64,000 nt of DNA from Sphingobium sp. YR768 (GTDB lineage Bacteria; Pseudomonadota; Alphaproteobacteria; Sphingomonadales; Sphingomonadaceae). A program made the position numbers and the translations under genes. Positions 25,851 through 37,456 of this stretch are shown piece by piece (position 1 is the stretch's first letter; each line of letters opens with the position of its first letter). Below the pieces are notes generated by a model. That model was not told the DNA's origin and ran no database searches. It saw nothing but the letters and a program-made list of their open reading frames with translations. The stretch spans positions 1 through 64,000 of the forward strand of contig NZ_FOGE01000005.1 of NCBI RefSeq assembly GCF_900111125.1, written 5' to 3'.

Positions 25851-28800
25851 GTGCCCAAACGCACCGACATCTCCTCCATCCTCATCATCGGCGCTGGTCC
25901 GATCATTATCGGCCAGGCGTGCGAGTTCGATTATTCGGGCACGCAGGCGGTCAAGGCGCTGAAGGAAGAGGGCTATCGCATCATCCTGGTCAATTCCAAC
26001 CCGGCCACGATCATGACCGACCCGGAATTTGCCGACGCGACCTATGTCGAGCCGATCACGCCCGAAATCGTGGCGAAGATCATCGAGAAGGAGCGGCCCG
26101 ATGCGGTGCTGCCGACCATGGGCGGGCAAACGGCGCTGAATACCGCGCTGGCGCTGTTCAACGACGGTACGCTGGAGAAGTTCGGCGTGCAGATGATCGG
26201 CGCGGATGCCGAGGCGATCGACAAGGCGGAGGACCGGATCAAGTTCCGCGACGCCATGGACAAGATCGGGCTGGAATCGGCCCGCTCGCGCATCGCGCAC
26301 ACGATGGAAGAGGCGCTGGAGGCGCTGGAATTTACCGGTCTTCCCTCGATCATCCGTCCCAGCTTCACCATGGGCGGCACCGGCGGCGGCATCGCCTATA
26401 ATCGCGAAGAGTTCGTCAACATCGTGCGCGGTGGTCTGGACGCATCGCCGACGACCGAGGTGCTGATCGAGGAATCGCTGATCGGCTGGAAAGAATATGA
26501 GATGGAGGTCGTTCGGGACAAGAACGACAATTGCATCATCATCTGCTCCATCGAGAATGTCGATCCGATGGGCGTCCATACGGGCGACAGCATCACCGTC
26601 GCGCCGGCGCTGACGCTGACCGACAAGGAATATCAGATCATGCGCAACGCGAGCATCGCGGTGCTGCGTGAAATCGGCGTGGAAACAGGCGGTTCCAACG
26701 TGCAGTTCTCGGTCAATCCGAAGGACGGCCGCCTGATCGTGATCGAGATGAACCCGCGCGTGTCGCGTTCCTCCGCGCTGGCGTCGAAGGCGACCGGCTT
26801 CCCGATCGCCAAGGTCGCGGCGAAGCTGGCCGTGGGCTATACGCTGGACGAGATCGAGAATGACATTACCGGGGCGACCCCGGCGTCGTTCGAACCGACG
26901 ATCGACTATGTTGTGACCAAGATCCCGCGCTTCGCCTTCGAGAAGTTCAAGGGCGCCGAGCCGCTGCTGGGCACGGCGATGAAGTCGGTCGGCGAAGTCA
27001 TGGCGATCGGCCGCAACATCCATGAATCGATGCAGAAGGCGCTGCGCGGACTGGAAACCGGCCTGTCGGGCTTCAATCAGGTCGATCATCTGGTCGGTGC
27101 GCCCAAGGACGACATCATCGCCGCGCTGGCGCAGGCGACGCCCGACCGGCTGCTGGTCGCCGCGCAGGCGCTGCGTGAGGGGCTGTCCGTTCAGGAAATC
27201 CACAATATCGCCAAGTTCGATCCCTGGTTCCTGGAGCGGATCAAGGAAATCGTGGACGCGGAAGGCGAAGTGCTGGAAAACGGCCTGCCGCAGGATGCCG
27301 ATGGCATGCGCCGCCTGAAGTCGATGGGCTTTTCCGACAAGCGGCTCGCCTATCTGGCGCTCAAGTCGGCCAATCTGCGCGGCATGGAACGCGGCATCGC
27401 GCGCGGGTCGGGCCTGATCCACGAAGCGGTCAAGGCGATGACCGGCGGCGTGACCGAGGATGAAGTGCGCAAGCTGCGCCACAAGCTGGGTGTGCGCCCC
27501 GTCTTCAAGCGCATCGACACCTGCGCCGCCGAGTTCGAGGCGAAGACGCCGTACATGTATTCTACCTATGAAGCGCCGCTGTTCGGCGAGGCGGAGAATG
27601 AGGCGCAGCCCAGCGACCGCAAGAAGGTCGTCATTTTGGGCGGTGGTCCAAACCGGATCGGGCAGGGCATCGAGTTCGACTATTGCTGCGTCCATGCCTG
27701 TTTCGCGCTGAGCGAGGCTGGCTATGAGACGATCATGGTCAACTGCAACCCGGAAACCGTGTCGACCGACTATGACACGTCCGACCGCCTCTATTTCGAG
27801 CCGCTGACGGCGGAAGATGTGCTGGAAATCCTGCACGTCGAAATGTCGAAGGGGACGCTGGCGGGGGTGCTGGTGCAGTTTGGCGGGCAGACGCCGCTGA
27901 AGCTGGCGCAGGCGCTGGAGGATGCGGGCGTGCCCATATTGGGTACTTCGCCTGACGCGATCGATCTGGCCGAAGATCGCGAGCGTTTCGCGGCGCTGAT
28001 CGACAAGCTGAAGCTGAAGCAGCCGGCCAACGGCATCGCCCGCAGCCGGGAGGAAGCGATCGCGGTCGCCAATCGCATCGGCTATCCGGTGCTGATGCGG
28101 CCCAGCTATGTTCTGGGCGGCCGGGCGATGGAGATTGTCGACGGTCAGGCGCAACTGGAGGAATATATCACCACCGCCGTTCAGGTGTCGGGTGATTCTC
28201 CGGTGCTGATCGACCAGTATCTGCGCGATGCCGTGGAAGTGGACGTCGATGCGCTGTGCGATGGCGACGATGTGGTCGTGGCCGGCGTGTTGCAGCATAT
28301 CGAGGAAGCGGGCGTTCACTCGGGCGACTCGGCCTGTTCGCTGCCGCCCTACAGCCTGTCGGCGGACATCATCGCGGAAATCGAGCGTCAGACCGAAGTG
28401 CTGGCCCATGCTCTGTCGGTGCGTGGCCTGATGAACATCCAGTTCGCGGTGAAGGATGGCGTGGTCTACCTGATCGAGGTCAACCCGCGCGCCAGCCGTA
28501 CCGTGCCCTTCGTCGCTAAGGCGATCGGCACCCCCATCGCCAAGATCGCGTCGCGCGTGATGGCGGGCGAGAAGATCAAGGATCTGCCCAAGATCGATCG
28601 GAATGCGATTTCGCACGTCGCGGTCAAGGAAGCGGTCTTCCCGTTCAACCGCTTCCCCGGTGTCGATCCGGTCCTGTCACCGGAAATGAAGAGCACCGGC
28701 GAAGTTATGGGAATCGATAGCAATTTCGCGACTGCTTTCGCCAAGGCGCAGATCGGTGCGGGTACGATATTGCCGACCGAAGGCACCGTGTTCGTATCGG

Positions 28801-29186
28801 TCAAGGACAGCGACAAGCCGGTGATCCTGCCGGCGGTGCAGAAGCTGTCGACGATGGGTTTCACCATCATCGCGACTGGCGGCACGGCCGCTTATCTGGC
28901 GGACCATGGCATCACCATCGAGACCGTCAACAAGGTGGCCGAAGGACGCCCGCACATCGTGGACCGGATTACCGATGGCGACGTGCAGTTGATCTTCAAC
29001 ACCACCGAAGGCTGGCAGTCGCTGAAAGACAGCAAGGCAATCCGCACGTCGGCGCTGCGCGCGAAAGTGGCGATCTTCACCACGGCTGCCGCCGGTGTGG
29101 CCGCAGCCGATGCGATCGAGGCGCTTCGGGGGCATGCCCTTGAAGTGCGCTCGCTCCAGTCCTATTATCCCCTGTCGCACGCCTGA
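25851..29186 (+). CDS. carB: Carbamoyl-phosphate synthase large subunit
   Basis: The protein has 1111 residues, starting at GTG 25851. It has two homologous ATP-grasp halves: [21 protein letters not shown] near residue 10 and [20 protein letters not shown] near residue 600, each with a biotin-carboxylase-like triad. The C-terminal MGS-like allosteric domain is [19 protein letters not shown]. It forms carbamoyl phosphate from bicarbonate, ammonia and 2 ATP, working with CarA. The two small genes between carA and carB are unusual. Confidence 0.97.
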   Translation: MPKRTDISSILIIGAGPIIIGQACEFDYSGTQAVKALKEEGYRIILVNSNPATIMTDPEFADATYVEPITPEIVAKIIEKERPDAVLPTMGGQTALNTALALFNDGTLEKFGVQMIGADAEAIDKAEDRIKFRDAMDKIGLESARSRIAHTMEEALEALEFTGLPSIIRPSFTMGGTGGGIAYNREEFVNIVRGGLDASPTTEVLIEESLIGWKEYEMEVVRDKNDNCIIICSIENVDPMGVHTGDSITVAPALTLTDKEYQIMRNASIAVLREIGVETGGSNVQFSVNPKDGRLIVIEMNPRVSRSSALASKATGFPIAKVAAKLAVGYTLDEIENDITGATPASFEPTIDYVVTKIPRFAFEKFKGAEPLLGTAMKSVGEVMAIGRNIHESMQKALRGLETGLSGFNQVDHLVGAPKDDIIAALAQATPDRLLVAAQALREGLSVQEIHNIAKFDPWFLERIKEIVDAEGEVLENGLPQDADGMRRLKSMGFSDKRLAYLALKSANLRGMERGIARGSGLIHEAVKAMTGGVTEDEVRKLRHKLGVRPVFKRIDTCAAEFEAKTPYMYSTYEAPLFGEAENEAQPSDRKKVVILGGGPNRIGQGIEFDYCCVHACFALSEAGYETIMVNCNPETVSTDYDTSDRLYFEPLTAEDVLEILHVEMSKGTLAGVLVQFGGQTPLKLAQALEDAGVPILGTSPDAIDLAEDRERFAALIDKLKLKQPANGIARSREEAIAVANRIGYPVLMRPSYVLGGRAMEIVDGQAQLEEYITTAVQVSGDSPVLIDQYLRDAVEVDVDALCDGDDVVVAGVLQHIEEAGVHSGDSACSLPPYSLSADIIAEIERQTEVLAHALSVRGLMNIQFAVKDGVVYLIEVNPRASRTVPFVAKAIGTPIAKIASRVMAGEKIKDLPKIDRNAISHVAVKEAVFPFNRFPGVDPVLSPEMKSTGEVMGIDSNFATAFAKAQIGAGTILPTEGTVFVSVKDSDKPVILPAVQKLSTMGFTIIATGGTAAYLADHGITIETVNKVAEGRPHIVDRITDGDVQLIFNTTEGWQSLKDSKAIRTSALRAKVAIFTTAAAGVAAADAIEALRGHALEVRSLQSYYPLSHA

Positions 29187-29267
29187 ACCCCTGAACCAGG
29201 AAACATGCTGCGGGTGGCCCCATGGTCGGGGCCGCCAAAGGGAAGTTTTGACGAAGGATTTGCAATA

Positions 29268-29744
29268 ATGGCGACCGTCGAGAAGATGCCGATGCTGCAA
29301 ATGGGCTATGACAAGCTCAATGCGCAGCTCCGCGAACTGAAGGCCGAACGGCCTTTGATCGTGGACGCCATCGAAGAAGCGCGCGCGCACGGTGATTTGT
29401 CCGAAAATGCCGAATATCACGCTGCCAAGGAACGGCAGGGTCAGGTTGAGGCGACGATCAACGATCTGGAGGACAAGATGTCCCGCGCCCAGATCATCGA
29501 TCCGACAACCCTGTCGGGCGACAAGATCGTGTTCGGCGCGACCGTGACCTTGCTGGACGAGGAAGACAAGCCGGTCAAATATCAGATCGTGGGTCAGGCC
29601 GAGGCGGATGCCAAGCTGGGCATGATCAGCTATAACAGCCCGCTGGGCCGGGCGCTGATCGGTCGTGAGATCGGCGACGAGGTGGAAGTGTCGGTCCCGT
29701 CGGGCGACAAATTCTACCTGGTCGACAAGATCGCGTTCATCTGA
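29268..29744 (+). CDS. greA: Transcription elongation factor GreA
   Basis: The protein has 158 residues from ATG at 29268, 82 bp after carB. The N-terminal coiled coil carries the tip acidic residues ([20 protein letters not shown]), followed by the FKBP-like C-terminal domain ([30 protein letters not shown]). It rescues backtracked RNA polymerase by stimulating transcript cleavage. The longer frame from 29205 has no support. The rhomboid gene follows after 4 nt. Confidence 0.96.
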   Translation: MATVEKMPMLQMGYDKLNAQLRELKAERPLIVDAIEEARAHGDLSENAEYHAAKERQGQVEATINDLEDKMSRAQIIDPTTLSGDKIVFGATVTLLDEEDKPVKYQIVGQAEADAKLGMISYNSPLGRALIGREIGDEVEVSVPSGDKFYLVDKIAFI

Positions 29745-29748
29745 CGCC

Positions 29749-30408
29749 GTGAAACTGCCATCCGGTCGCGCCACCAATGGCATAGCGGCGATCAGCATCG
29801 CCGCCTTTGCATTGCTGTATCTGGGTGGATGGGTGAATGATGCCGCCATTGTCGGTGGCTTCATTCCCGCGCGTCTGGGGCAACCCGCCTTGCTGGATGG
29901 CATGGCGGCTGCTCCTGCGTGGTTGACCCCGATCAGTTGCACATTGATCCATGCGGGCTGGATGCATATCGGCTTCAACATGTTCATGCTGCTGTTTTGC
30001 GGGCGGCAGGTGGAACATGTGCTGGGCTGGGGCGGGACGCTGTTTCTCTACGGCGTCGGCGCCTATGCCGCCTGTCTGGCGCAATGGGTGATCGATCCGG
30101 CGTCGACCAATCCGATGGTGGGGGCGAGCGGCGCGATTTCCGCGATTATCGCCACCTATTCGCTACTTTATAGCCAACAACAGGTGCGCCGCATCGGGCC
30201 GCTATCGGCTAACGTGGTGCGCGTGCTGTGGCTGGCGGCGGGGTGGATCGGCATCCAGTTGATGATCGGGGTGGCGACTGCGGGAGGTTTTGGCGATCTG
30301 GGTCAGATCGCGATTGCCGCGCATATTGGCGGCTTTCTGGCGGGGTTGGTCCTGACGCGCCCGCTGTTGCGCTGGCGGTTTCGGAAAAAGCCGCGGGCGG
30401 TGCATTAA
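29749..30408 (+). CDS. Rhomboid-family intramembrane serine protease
   Basis: The protein has 219 residues from GTG at 29749, 4 nt after greA. It has six hydrophobic segments. The catalytic serine lies in NPMVGASGAISAI and the catalytic histidine in IAAHIGGFLAGL, with HAGWMHIGFNMFML supplying the oxyanion His/Asn. It would cleave membrane proteins within the lipid bilayer. Substrate is unknown. It is co-transcribed with greA and ends at a strong hairpin. Confidence 0.92.
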   Translation: MKLPSGRATNGIAAISIAAFALLYLGGWVNDAAIVGGFIPARLGQPALLDGMAAAPAWLTPISCTLIHAGWMHIGFNMFMLLFCGRQVEHVLGWGGTLFLYGVGAYAACLAQWVIDPASTNPMVGASGAISAIIATYSLLYSQQQVRRIGPLSANVVRVLWLAAGWIGIQLMIGVATAGGFGDLGQIAIAAHIGGFLAGLVLTRPLLRWRFRKKPRAVH

Positions 30409-30414
30409 AAACAA

Positions 30415-30440
30415 AACCCGTTCGCCGGGGCGAACGGGTT
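30415..30440. terminator. Terminator hairpin after the rhomboid gene
   Basis: The arms aacccgttcg (30415-30424) and cgaacgggtt (30431-30440) enclose a 6-nt GC-rich loop. An A-run precedes it, so it can also act on the convergent 30459-30680 gene. Confidence 0.75.
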
Positions 30441-30458
30441 GAGTTGAGTAGCCAGAAA

Positions 30459-30680
30459 TCAGGCGCTCGGCAGTTCCGGTTCCATCAGGCGGTGCAGGTG
30501 CACGATGACATAGCGCATTTCCGCGTCGTCAACGGTGCGTTGGGCCGCGCCGCGCCAGGCCTTTTCGGCCGAAGCATAGTCGGGGAAGATGCCGACCAGA
30601 TCGACCTTGCTCAGGTCCTGAAATTCCAATGTCTGCGGGTCAGTGACGCGGCCGCCCATCACCAGATGCATCTTGCTCAT
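30459..30680 (-). CDS. DUF4170 domain-containing protein
   Basis: The protein has 73 residues. VMGGRVTDPQTLEFQDLSKV, LVGIFPDYASAEKAWRGAAQ and AEMRYVIVHLHRLMEPE match the short alphaproteobacterial DUF4170 family, which spans its full length. Function is unknown. It is a single gene by its flanking hairpins. Confidence 0.85.
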   Translation of the reverse strand: MSKMHLVMGGRVTDPQTLEFQDLSKVDLVGIFPDYASAEKAWRGAAQRTVDDAEMRYVIVHLHRLMEPELPSA

Positions 30681-30784
30681 GGTTTATCTTTTCTCCTTTG
30701 GCTGATAGCGGCGCTTTAGCATCGCGACCGCTGCCAGCCAAGGAGCGCAGGGGCATGGATCGATTGCGTTTCCCGCAATCGCGA

Positions 30785-31393
30785 TTAGTTTTTCGGCAAT
30801 CGTGCCTTGATCGCGTCACTCAGCGCGTCGACCTTGGCCGCAACCAAGGCGGCCACGTCATCGGCCAGCTTCGATGCCTTGGCCGGCAATTCCGCGGATA
30901 CGACGCTGTCCTTCGCGCTGGAGGCGACATCGCCGGCGGCATGAAAGGCAGTGCTGGCGCCCTGCTTCACGGTTTCGGCGCCATCGACCGCCACATCGCG
31001 TGCGGCAACCGCCGCCTCGGCTGCGGCAGCACGGGCGGCGATCGCGGCTTCCACCACCTTCGCGCCGGCGGTGGCGGCGAGGCCCGGCAGCGCCTTCATC
31101 GCGCGGCGGCTCTTCGGAAACATCCAGGCGACGACCGCGCCCACGGCCACCGCGCCGGCGACGGCGACGATCGGATGTTCCTGCACGATCTCATTGGCGC
31201 GGGCGGCGACACGCTGTGTCTTGTCGCGAGCGTCGCTATAGGCTTCATTCGCCTTGTCGCGGCTGTTCTGGATCAGGTCGCCGGCGCTTTCGCGCGCCTT
31301 TTCGGTGCCGTCCTTGATGATGTCGGTTGCGCTGATCGCCGCATCGTTGGCGGCTTCGCGAACGCGGGTCAGTTGGGCGCGGATGTCAGCCAT
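30785..31393 (-). CDS. Apolipoprotein/DUF883-like amphipathic helix protein with one membrane segment
   Basis: The protein has 202 residues from ATG at 31393. Residues 1-70 are an alternating Ala/Asp/Lys amphipathic helix. Residues about 70-90 form a membrane segment (HPIVAVAGAVAVGAVVAWMF) in the ElaB/YqjD style, and the rest is a long Ala-rich helix. ElaB/YqjD proteins anchor to the inner membrane and are linked to stress-phase ribosomes. The start lies inside the preceding gene (8-nt overlap), so the cluster is translationally coupled. Confidence 0.65.
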   Translation of the reverse strand: MADIRAQLTRVREAANDAAISATDIIKDGTEKARESAGDLIQNSRDKANEAYSDARDKTQRVAARANEIVQEHPIVAVAGAVAVGAVVAWMFPKSRRAMKALPGLAATAGAKVVEAAIAARAAAAEAAVAARDVAVDGAETVKQGASTAFHAAGDVASSAKDSVVSAELPAKASKLADDVAALVAAKVDALSDAIKARLPKN

Positions 31394-31709
31394 CGTCAGT
31401 CTCCGAAATATCCGGTGTAGGGTCAGTAAAGCGAACGTATAGCCGACGGAAAAGTGCCGCCAGCGGACGCCGCGCGAGAAAAAGGGCAAAGGCGCCGGTC
31501 GCTGCGCCGAATGCGACGGGGCGTTGCTGCACCTGCACCGCGACCCGCGCCACGCCATCAAGTGCGGCGTTGCTGATCTTGTCCTTCACATCCTGTTTCA
31601 GGCGGGCAGGGGCGACGCGCGCCTTGGCGGCATCTGCGCTGGCCATCAGTTGCGCGCGGGCCGCATCCACCCGGACGCAGGATTCGCGATAGGCATTTTC
31701 ACGGCTCAT
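31386..31709 (-). CDS. YqjK-like small membrane-associated protein
   Basis: The protein has 107 residues from ATG at 31709, overlapping the upstream stop (ATGA). A short amphipathic N-terminal part (DAARAQLMASADAAKARVAP) precedes a hydrophobic stretch (QQRPVAFGAATGAFALFLAR) with an R-x-P-V/L-x-G motif seen in YqjK-type proteins. The function is unknown. Assignment is by position between a holin-like gene and a DUF883-like gene, as in the E. coli yqjD-yqjE-yqjK cluster. Confidence 0.55.
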   Translation of the reverse strand: MSRENAYRESCVRVDAARAQLMASADAAKARVAPARLKQDVKDKISNAALDGVARVAVQVQQRPVAFGAATGAFALFLARRPLAALFRRLYVRFTDPTPDISETDDG

Positions 31710-32131
31710 GCTTTGATCGCCTTTGCCATACGACTGATGCAACCCTTGGCCAGTAGCAGCAGGATCATAGCAACCGCCAATGCACCGCCGACCACGATTA
31801 GCGTCGCCCAGATCGGCGCCATATCCTGCGCCAGGGTAATCACCAGACCCACGAGCAACGCAACGATGCTGGAAAAGACCAGTATCAGCGCGATGATGCC
31901 CAATATGGCGGCATTGCGCACGCCCACGCCGACAATGCCGAGGCGCAGCTTCTGCCGCTCCGCCTCGGCTGAGGCATAGGCGCGACCGTCCTGATAAAGG
32001 CGATTCAATACCTCGCCCACGCTCTCCTGCGGCGGCGTATCTGCACTCGCGCCCGATTGTTCAATGGGCGTGCCGTCAGGCTGCCCGTCGGCGTGCGGCG
32101 TTACTACCGTTTCCGCTGGCTCGTCTGTCAA
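31706..32131 (-). CDS. YqjE / holin-superfamily membrane protein
   Basis: The protein has 141 residues. After an acidic N-terminal 45 residues and an amphipathic helix (VGEVLNRLYQDGRAYASAEA), two membrane segments follow (NAAILGIIALILVFSSIVAL and WATLIVVGGALAVAMILLLL). This is the Phage_holin_3_6/YqjE architecture. Despite the family name it is a chromosomal envelope protein, not phage lysis, judged by its coupled DUF883-like neighbours. Confidence 0.75.
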   Translation of the reverse strand: MTDEPAETVVTPHADGQPDGTPIEQSGASADTPPQESVGEVLNRLYQDGRAYASAEAERQKLRLGIVGVGVRNAAILGIIALILVFSSIVALLVGLVITLAQDMAPIWATLIVVGGALAVAMILLLLAKGCISRMAKAIKA

Positions 32132-32185
32132 TTAACCCTCCGCCCCGCCTTGCGGGCCTGTGCGTCGGTGTTGGGAAAGGACCGG

Positions 32186-32797
32186 TCAGGCCTTGTCGTC
32201 GTCGGAACCCTTGGCAAGGCGCATCAGCACATAGCCGACCACCGCTGCCGCACCGATCGCCACCGCCGGGCTTTTCCGCACGAAATCGCGCGCTTCGCCG
32301 AGCAACTGGTCGACATCCTTGCTGTCGAGCGTGTCGGCAGCGCCAGCCACCGATTCCGCCGCCTGACGGGCATAGTCGCCATATTGCGGACCCAGCTTCG
32401 CATCGACCGTGCCAGCGGTGTCGGAAATCAGCTTGGCAAGGCTTTGCAGCGTGGTGCCGGTCTTGTCCTTCGCGACGCCGGCAGCGGACTTGGCGGTCTT
32501 GCCTGCCTGCTCCTTGATCGGATCGATATGCGCTTTCCAGTCGACGGCATTCAGCTTGTCGACAGCCGCCTTCGCCGTCTTTTCAGCCTGCGCCTTGATC
32601 GGCGCGATCTGTGCTGTCCAGCCCTGTGCTGTGGCGCCATTGCCCGGTTTCTTGGGTGCTGCGGCCTTGCGGGTCGCGACCTTCTTGACCGGCGTGGCTG
32701 CCGCAGCGGCGGGCTTGGCGGGCTTCGCCTTGACGGGCTTGGCCACAGTCGCCTTCTTCACGCGCTTGACGGGCGGGGTTTCCGGTGTGTCGGCCAT
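32186..32797 (-). CDS. Lys/Ala/Pro-rich DUF883 (ElaB/YqjD)-like protein
   Basis: The protein has 203 residues from ATG at 32797. The first 55 residues are histone-H1-like (VKAKPAKPAAAAATPVKKVA). Two related helical units follow (TAQIAPIKAQAEKTAKAAVD and KAHIDPIKEQAGKTAKSAAG). The C-terminus ends with DFVRKSPAVAIGAAAVVGYV, the single membrane segment typical of YqjD-type proteins. It heads the four-gene envelope cluster. The basic N-terminus might bind ribosomes or DNA; this is inference. Confidence 0.65.
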   Translation of the reverse strand: MADTPETPPVKRVKKATVAKPVKAKPAKPAAAAATPVKKVATRKAAAPKKPGNGATAQGWTAQIAPIKAQAEKTAKAAVDKLNAVDWKAHIDPIKEQAGKTAKSAAGVAKDKTGTTLQSLAKLISDTAGTVDAKLGPQYGDYARQAAESVAGAADTLDSKDVDQLLGEARDFVRKSPAVAIGAAAVVGYVLMRLAKGSDDDKA

Positions 32798-32992
32798 CGT
32801 CCTCAATCTCCCTTTCATGTCAGCAAAAATGCCGCGCTGCGCGACGGGGTATATGACCCAAATGCTTGGCAACGGCCTACAGTTCCGTTGCCGTTACATT
32901 TAGACCATCGGCATTTTTTGCATCTGCGCAACCCCCTGCATTGCCAATATGGAGGGCGCTGTCTAAGCGGGGCGCGAATTCACAGGCCATAG

Positions 32993-34300
<1,308 letters not shown>

Positions 34301-34377
34301 GCTGTAAGAGAATCGGCTGGTCGCAAGCGTTTGAATTTTCGCTTGCGGCCAGCCGAATCCTGTGATTCATCTGACTT

Positions 34378-34689
34378 ATGGCGCATATCGCGAAACTCCG
34401 TCTTCTGCTTTTCTCGGCCCTTGGCCCTGCGATCGCGCTGCTCTTGCTGCTGTTCTTCGCCGGCTATGTCGTGCTGGGATCAAACGGGGTGTTGGCATGG
34501 GGCGATTACACGCGCCAGCTGCATGCGGCGCAGGCGGAACTCAAGCAGACCCAGCATGCGCAGGCGGAATTGCGCAATCGCGTGGACGCGCTGAACCCGC
34601 GTCGGGTCGATCCCGATCTGGCGGACGAATTGATCCGCCGCCAGCTCGGTGTGATTCACCATGACGAAGTGGTCGTGCCGCTCAATTGA
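34378..34689 (+). CDS. FtsB/DivIC-like septum formation initiator
   Basis: The protein has 103 residues, with one N-terminal membrane span (LLFSALGPAIALLLLLFFAG) and a periplasmic coiled coil (LHAAQAELKQTQHAQAELRN) ending with LADELIRRQLGVIHHDEVVV. This is the FtsB/DivIC pattern; FtsB bridges FtsL and FtsQ in the divisome. It lies directly downstream of eno, as ftsB does in many proteobacteria. Confidence 0.85.
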   Translation: MAHIAKLRLLLFSALGPAIALLLLLFFAGYVVLGSNGVLAWGDYTRQLHAAQAELKQTQHAQAELRNRVDALNPRRVDPDLADELIRRQLGVIHHDEVVVPLN

Positions 34690-34847
34690 CGTTACGGAAG
34701 CGTAAAGCCTGCGAAATGATTTTGCGCAGAAAAGCATGTCCTAGCAATTTTGCTGCGAGCGCGTTTTGCTGGTCTGTGACACAGCCGTTCAAAGCCATCA
34801 ATTTTCGGTAATAGCTATTGGTTCTGGCCGGATTCCGCGGGGTCCGC

Positions 34848-34866
34848 AGTTGCAATATATGCAACT
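34848..34866. promoter_or_regulatory. Palindrome upstream of pdhA (agttgca-N5-tgcaact)
   Basis: A perfect 7-bp inverted repeat with a 5-nt A/T spacer lies 55 bp upstream of the pdhA start, in an otherwise gene-free 230-bp gap. Its position and symmetry suit a dimeric repressor site. The regulator is unknown. Confidence 0.45.
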
Positions 34867-34921
34867 CTGCCGCTATATCGGACTTCCTTCCATCCTACCT
34901 CCACGCAAAAGGATAATAGCC

Positions 34922-36001
34922 TTGGCGAAACCAACCACGCCGCGCGCTGCGAGCGCAAAGGCAAAGGCGGCTGCACCCGCCCCTGCCGGTGCGGACCATA
35001 ACCGGCCCCGCCCGGAAACGCCGACCGACTATAAGGCCAGCAAGGAAGAACTGCTGGAATTCTATCGGCAGATGGTCCTCATCCGCCGTTTCGAGGAAAA
35101 GGCCGGCCAGCTTTATGGTCTCGGTTTCATCGGCGGCTTCTGCCATCTCTATATCGGTCAGGAAGCGGTCGCCGTCGGCATCCAGTCGGCTTTGAAGCCC
35201 GGCAAGGACAGCGTCATCACCGGCTATCGCGACCATGGCCACATGCTGGCCTATGGCATCGATCCCAAGGTCATCATGGCCGAACTGACCGGCCGCGAAG
35301 CGGGTATCTCGCGCGGCAAGGGCGGTTCGATGCACATGTTCAGCGTCGAACATAAATTCTTCGGCGGCCACGGCATCGTCGGTGCGCAGGTGTCGCTCGG
35401 TGCGGGCCTCGGCTTCGCGCACAAGTACAACAATGACGGCGGCGTCTGCGTCGCCTATTTCGGTGACGGCGCGGCCAATCAGGGCCAGGTCTATGAATCC
35501 TTCAACATGGCCGAACTGTGGAAGCTCCCGATCATCTTCGTGATCGAGAACAACCAGTACGCCATGGGCACCAGCGTCAACCGCGCATCGTCGGAAGACC
35601 AGCTTTATCGCCGTGGCGAGAGCTTCCGCATCCCCGGCATCCAGGTCGACGGCATGGACGTGCTCGCCGTGCGCGGCGCGACCGAGGAAGCGCTCAAGTG
35701 GGTGCAGGAAGGCAATGGCCCGATCCTGCTCGAAATGAAGACCTACCGCTATCGCGGCCACTCCATGTCCGACCCGGCCAAGTACCGGTCGCGCGACGAA
35801 GTGCAGGCCGTGCGCGAAAAGTCCGACCCGATCGAGGGCGTGAAGAAATATCTGATCGATGCCGGCGTCAGCGAAGACGAGATCAAGGTTATCGATCAGG
35901 ACATCCGCAAGGTCGTGGCCGAAGCCGCCGACTTCGCCGAAACTTCGCCTGAACCCGAAGCGCATGAACTCTATACCGACGTGCTGGTGGAGCAATATTA
36001 A
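34922..36001 (+). CDS. pdhA: Pyruvate dehydrogenase E1 component, alpha subunit
   Basis: The protein has 359 residues. I use TTG at 34922 because AAAGGA lies about 9 nt upstream and the Ala/Lys/Pro-rich N-terminus starts there; in-frame ATGs further upstream encode unrelated sequence. The thiamine diphosphate motif is [20 protein letters not shown], preceded by [10 protein letters not shown] and GGHGIVGAQ. The phosphorylation-loop region [14 protein letters not shown] is conserved. It decarboxylates pyruvate with PdhB. Its stop overlaps the pdhB ATG (TAATG). Confidence 0.96.
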   Translation: MAKPTTPRAASAKAKAAAPAPAGADHNRPRPETPTDYKASKEELLEFYRQMVLIRRFEEKAGQLYGLGFIGGFCHLYIGQEAVAVGIQSALKPGKDSVITGYRDHGHMLAYGIDPKVIMAELTGREAGISRGKGGSMHMFSVEHKFFGGHGIVGAQVSLGAGLGFAHKYNNDGGVCVAYFGDGAANQGQVYESFNMAELWKLPIIFVIENNQYAMGTSVNRASSEDQLYRRGESFRIPGIQVDGMDVLAVRGATEEALKWVQEGNGPILLEMKTYRYRGHSMSDPAKYRSRDEVQAVREKSDPIEGVKKYLIDAGVSEDEIKVIDQDIRKVVAEAADFAETSPEPEAHELYTDVLVEQY

Positions 36002-37371
36002 TGGGTATCGAAATCAAGATGCCGGCACTCTCGCCGACGATGGAAGAGGGCACGCTGGCCAAATGGCTGGTGAAGGAAGGCGACGAAGTGAAGTCGGGCG
36101 ATATCCTGGCGGAAATCGAAACCGACAAGGCGACGATGGAATTCGAAGCTGTCGATGAAGGTCTGATCGGCAAGATCATGATCGCTGAAGGCACCGAAGG
36201 CGTGAAGGTCGGCACCGTCATCGCGACGATGGCGGGTGAAGATGGCGAGGCTGCCCCGGCCCCTGCTGCTCCGGCGGCCGCAGCGCCGAAGGCGGAGGAA
36301 GCGCCCAAGAAGGCCGAGAGCGGCACGTCCAAGCTGGCGTCGGAAGCCCGTGCGACCGTGCAGGACCCGGACCTTCCGGCCGGCACCGAATTCGTCAAGA
36401 CGACCGTCCGCGAAGCGCTGCGTGACGCGATGGCGGAAGAGATGCGTGCCGATGAGCGCGTGTTCGTGATGGGTGAAGAGGTCGCCGAATATCAGGGCGC
36501 CTATAAGGTGACCCAGGGCCTGCTGGCCGAATTCGGCGACAAGCGCGTCATCGACACGCCGATCACCGAATATGGCTTTGCCGGCATCGGTGCGGGCGCG
36601 GCCATGGGCGGCCTGCGCCCGGTCATCGAGTTCATGACGTTCAACTTCGCCATGCAGGCGATCGACCACATCATCAACTCGGCCGCCAAGACCAACTATA
36701 TGTCCGGCGGCCAGATGCGCTGCCCGATCGTGTTCCGTGGTCCCAACGGCGCGGCCAGCCGCGTCGGCGCGCAGCACAGCCAGAATTATGGCCCCTGGTA
36801 TGCCGCCGTCCCCGGCCTGATCGTCATCGCGCCTTATGACGCGGCCGACGCCAAGGGCCTGCTGAAGGCCGCGATCCGCTCGACCGACCCGGTCGTGTTC
36901 CTGGAGAATGAACTTCTCTACGGTCGCAGCTTCGACGTGCCCAAGGTCGACGACTATGTCCTGCCGATCGGCAAGGCCCGCATCATGCGTCCGGGCAAGG
37001 ACGTGACTTTGGTCAGCTATTCGATCGGCGTGGGCCTGGCGCTGGATGCAGCGGAAACGCTGGCGGCCGAGGGCATCGACGCCGAAGTGATCGACCTGCG
37101 CACGCTGCGCCCGCTCGACACGGCGACGGTGCTGGAAAGCCTGAAGAAGACCAACCGCCTGGTCGTGGTGGAAGAAGGCTGGCCGACCTGCTCGATCGCG
37201 TCGGAAATCGCCGCCGTCGTGATGGAAAAGGGCTTCGACGATCTCGACGCCCCGGTCCTGCGCGTCACCAACGAGGATGTGCCGCTGCCTTATGCCGCCA
37301 ACCTCGAAAAGGCGGCGCTGATCGACGCGGCCCGTGTGGTCGAAGCGGCCAAGAAGGTCTGCTACAAGTAA
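36001..37371 (+). CDS. pdhB: Pyruvate dehydrogenase E1 component, beta subunit with N-terminal lipoyl domain
   Basis: The protein has 456 residues. Residues 1-78 are a biotinyl/lipoyl domain with lipoylated Lys43 in [11 protein letters not shown]. An Ala/Pro-rich linker (about 80-110) joins it to the transketolase-like E1-beta part ([49 protein letters not shown]). A lipoyl domain on E1-beta is typical of alphaproteobacteria. E2 and E3 genes are not in the window. A strong terminator follows. Confidence 0.97.
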   Translation: MGIEIKMPALSPTMEEGTLAKWLVKEGDEVKSGDILAEIETDKATMEFEAVDEGLIGKIMIAEGTEGVKVGTVIATMAGEDGEAAPAPAAPAAAAPKAEEAPKKAESGTSKLASEARATVQDPDLPAGTEFVKTTVREALRDAMAEEMRADERVFVMGEEVAEYQGAYKVTQGLLAEFGDKRVIDTPITEYGFAGIGAGAAMGGLRPVIEFMTFNFAMQAIDHIINSAAKTNYMSGGQMRCPIVFRGPNGAASRVGAQHSQNYGPWYAAVPGLIVIAPYDAADAKGLLKAAIRSTDPVVFLENELLYGRSFDVPKVDDYVLPIGKARIMRPGKDVTLVSYSIGVGLALDAAETLAAEGIDAEVIDLRTLRPLDTATVLESLKKTNRLVVVEEGWPTCSIASEIAAVVMEKGFDDLDAPVLRVTNEDVPLPYAANLEKAALIDAARVVEAAKKVCYK

Positions 37372-37394
37372 GATCGGCTATCGTCGGAAACAGG

Positions 37395-37424
37395 AAAGGG
37401 CGGCTCGAAGGAGCCGCCCTTTTT
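37395..37424 (+). terminator. Rho-independent terminator after pdhB
   Basis: A 12-bp stem aaagggcggctc / gagccgcccttt with loop gaag is followed by more T residues. It ends the eno-to-pdhB transcription unit. Confidence 0.88.
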
Positions 37425-37456
37425 CATATCCCGTCGATGTCGTCTCTGCCTGTGGT

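Noticed and set aside
25608..28616. A 1002-codon open frame on the minus strand opposite carB
   Set aside because: carB is unmistakable on the plus strand; the antisense frame is His/Arg/Asp-rich and reflects codon bias only.
31706..32131. Holin-fold gene as evidence of a second prophage
   Set aside because: Its neighbours are YqjD- and YqjK-like envelope genes and no phage genes are near; it is the chromosomal YqjE type.
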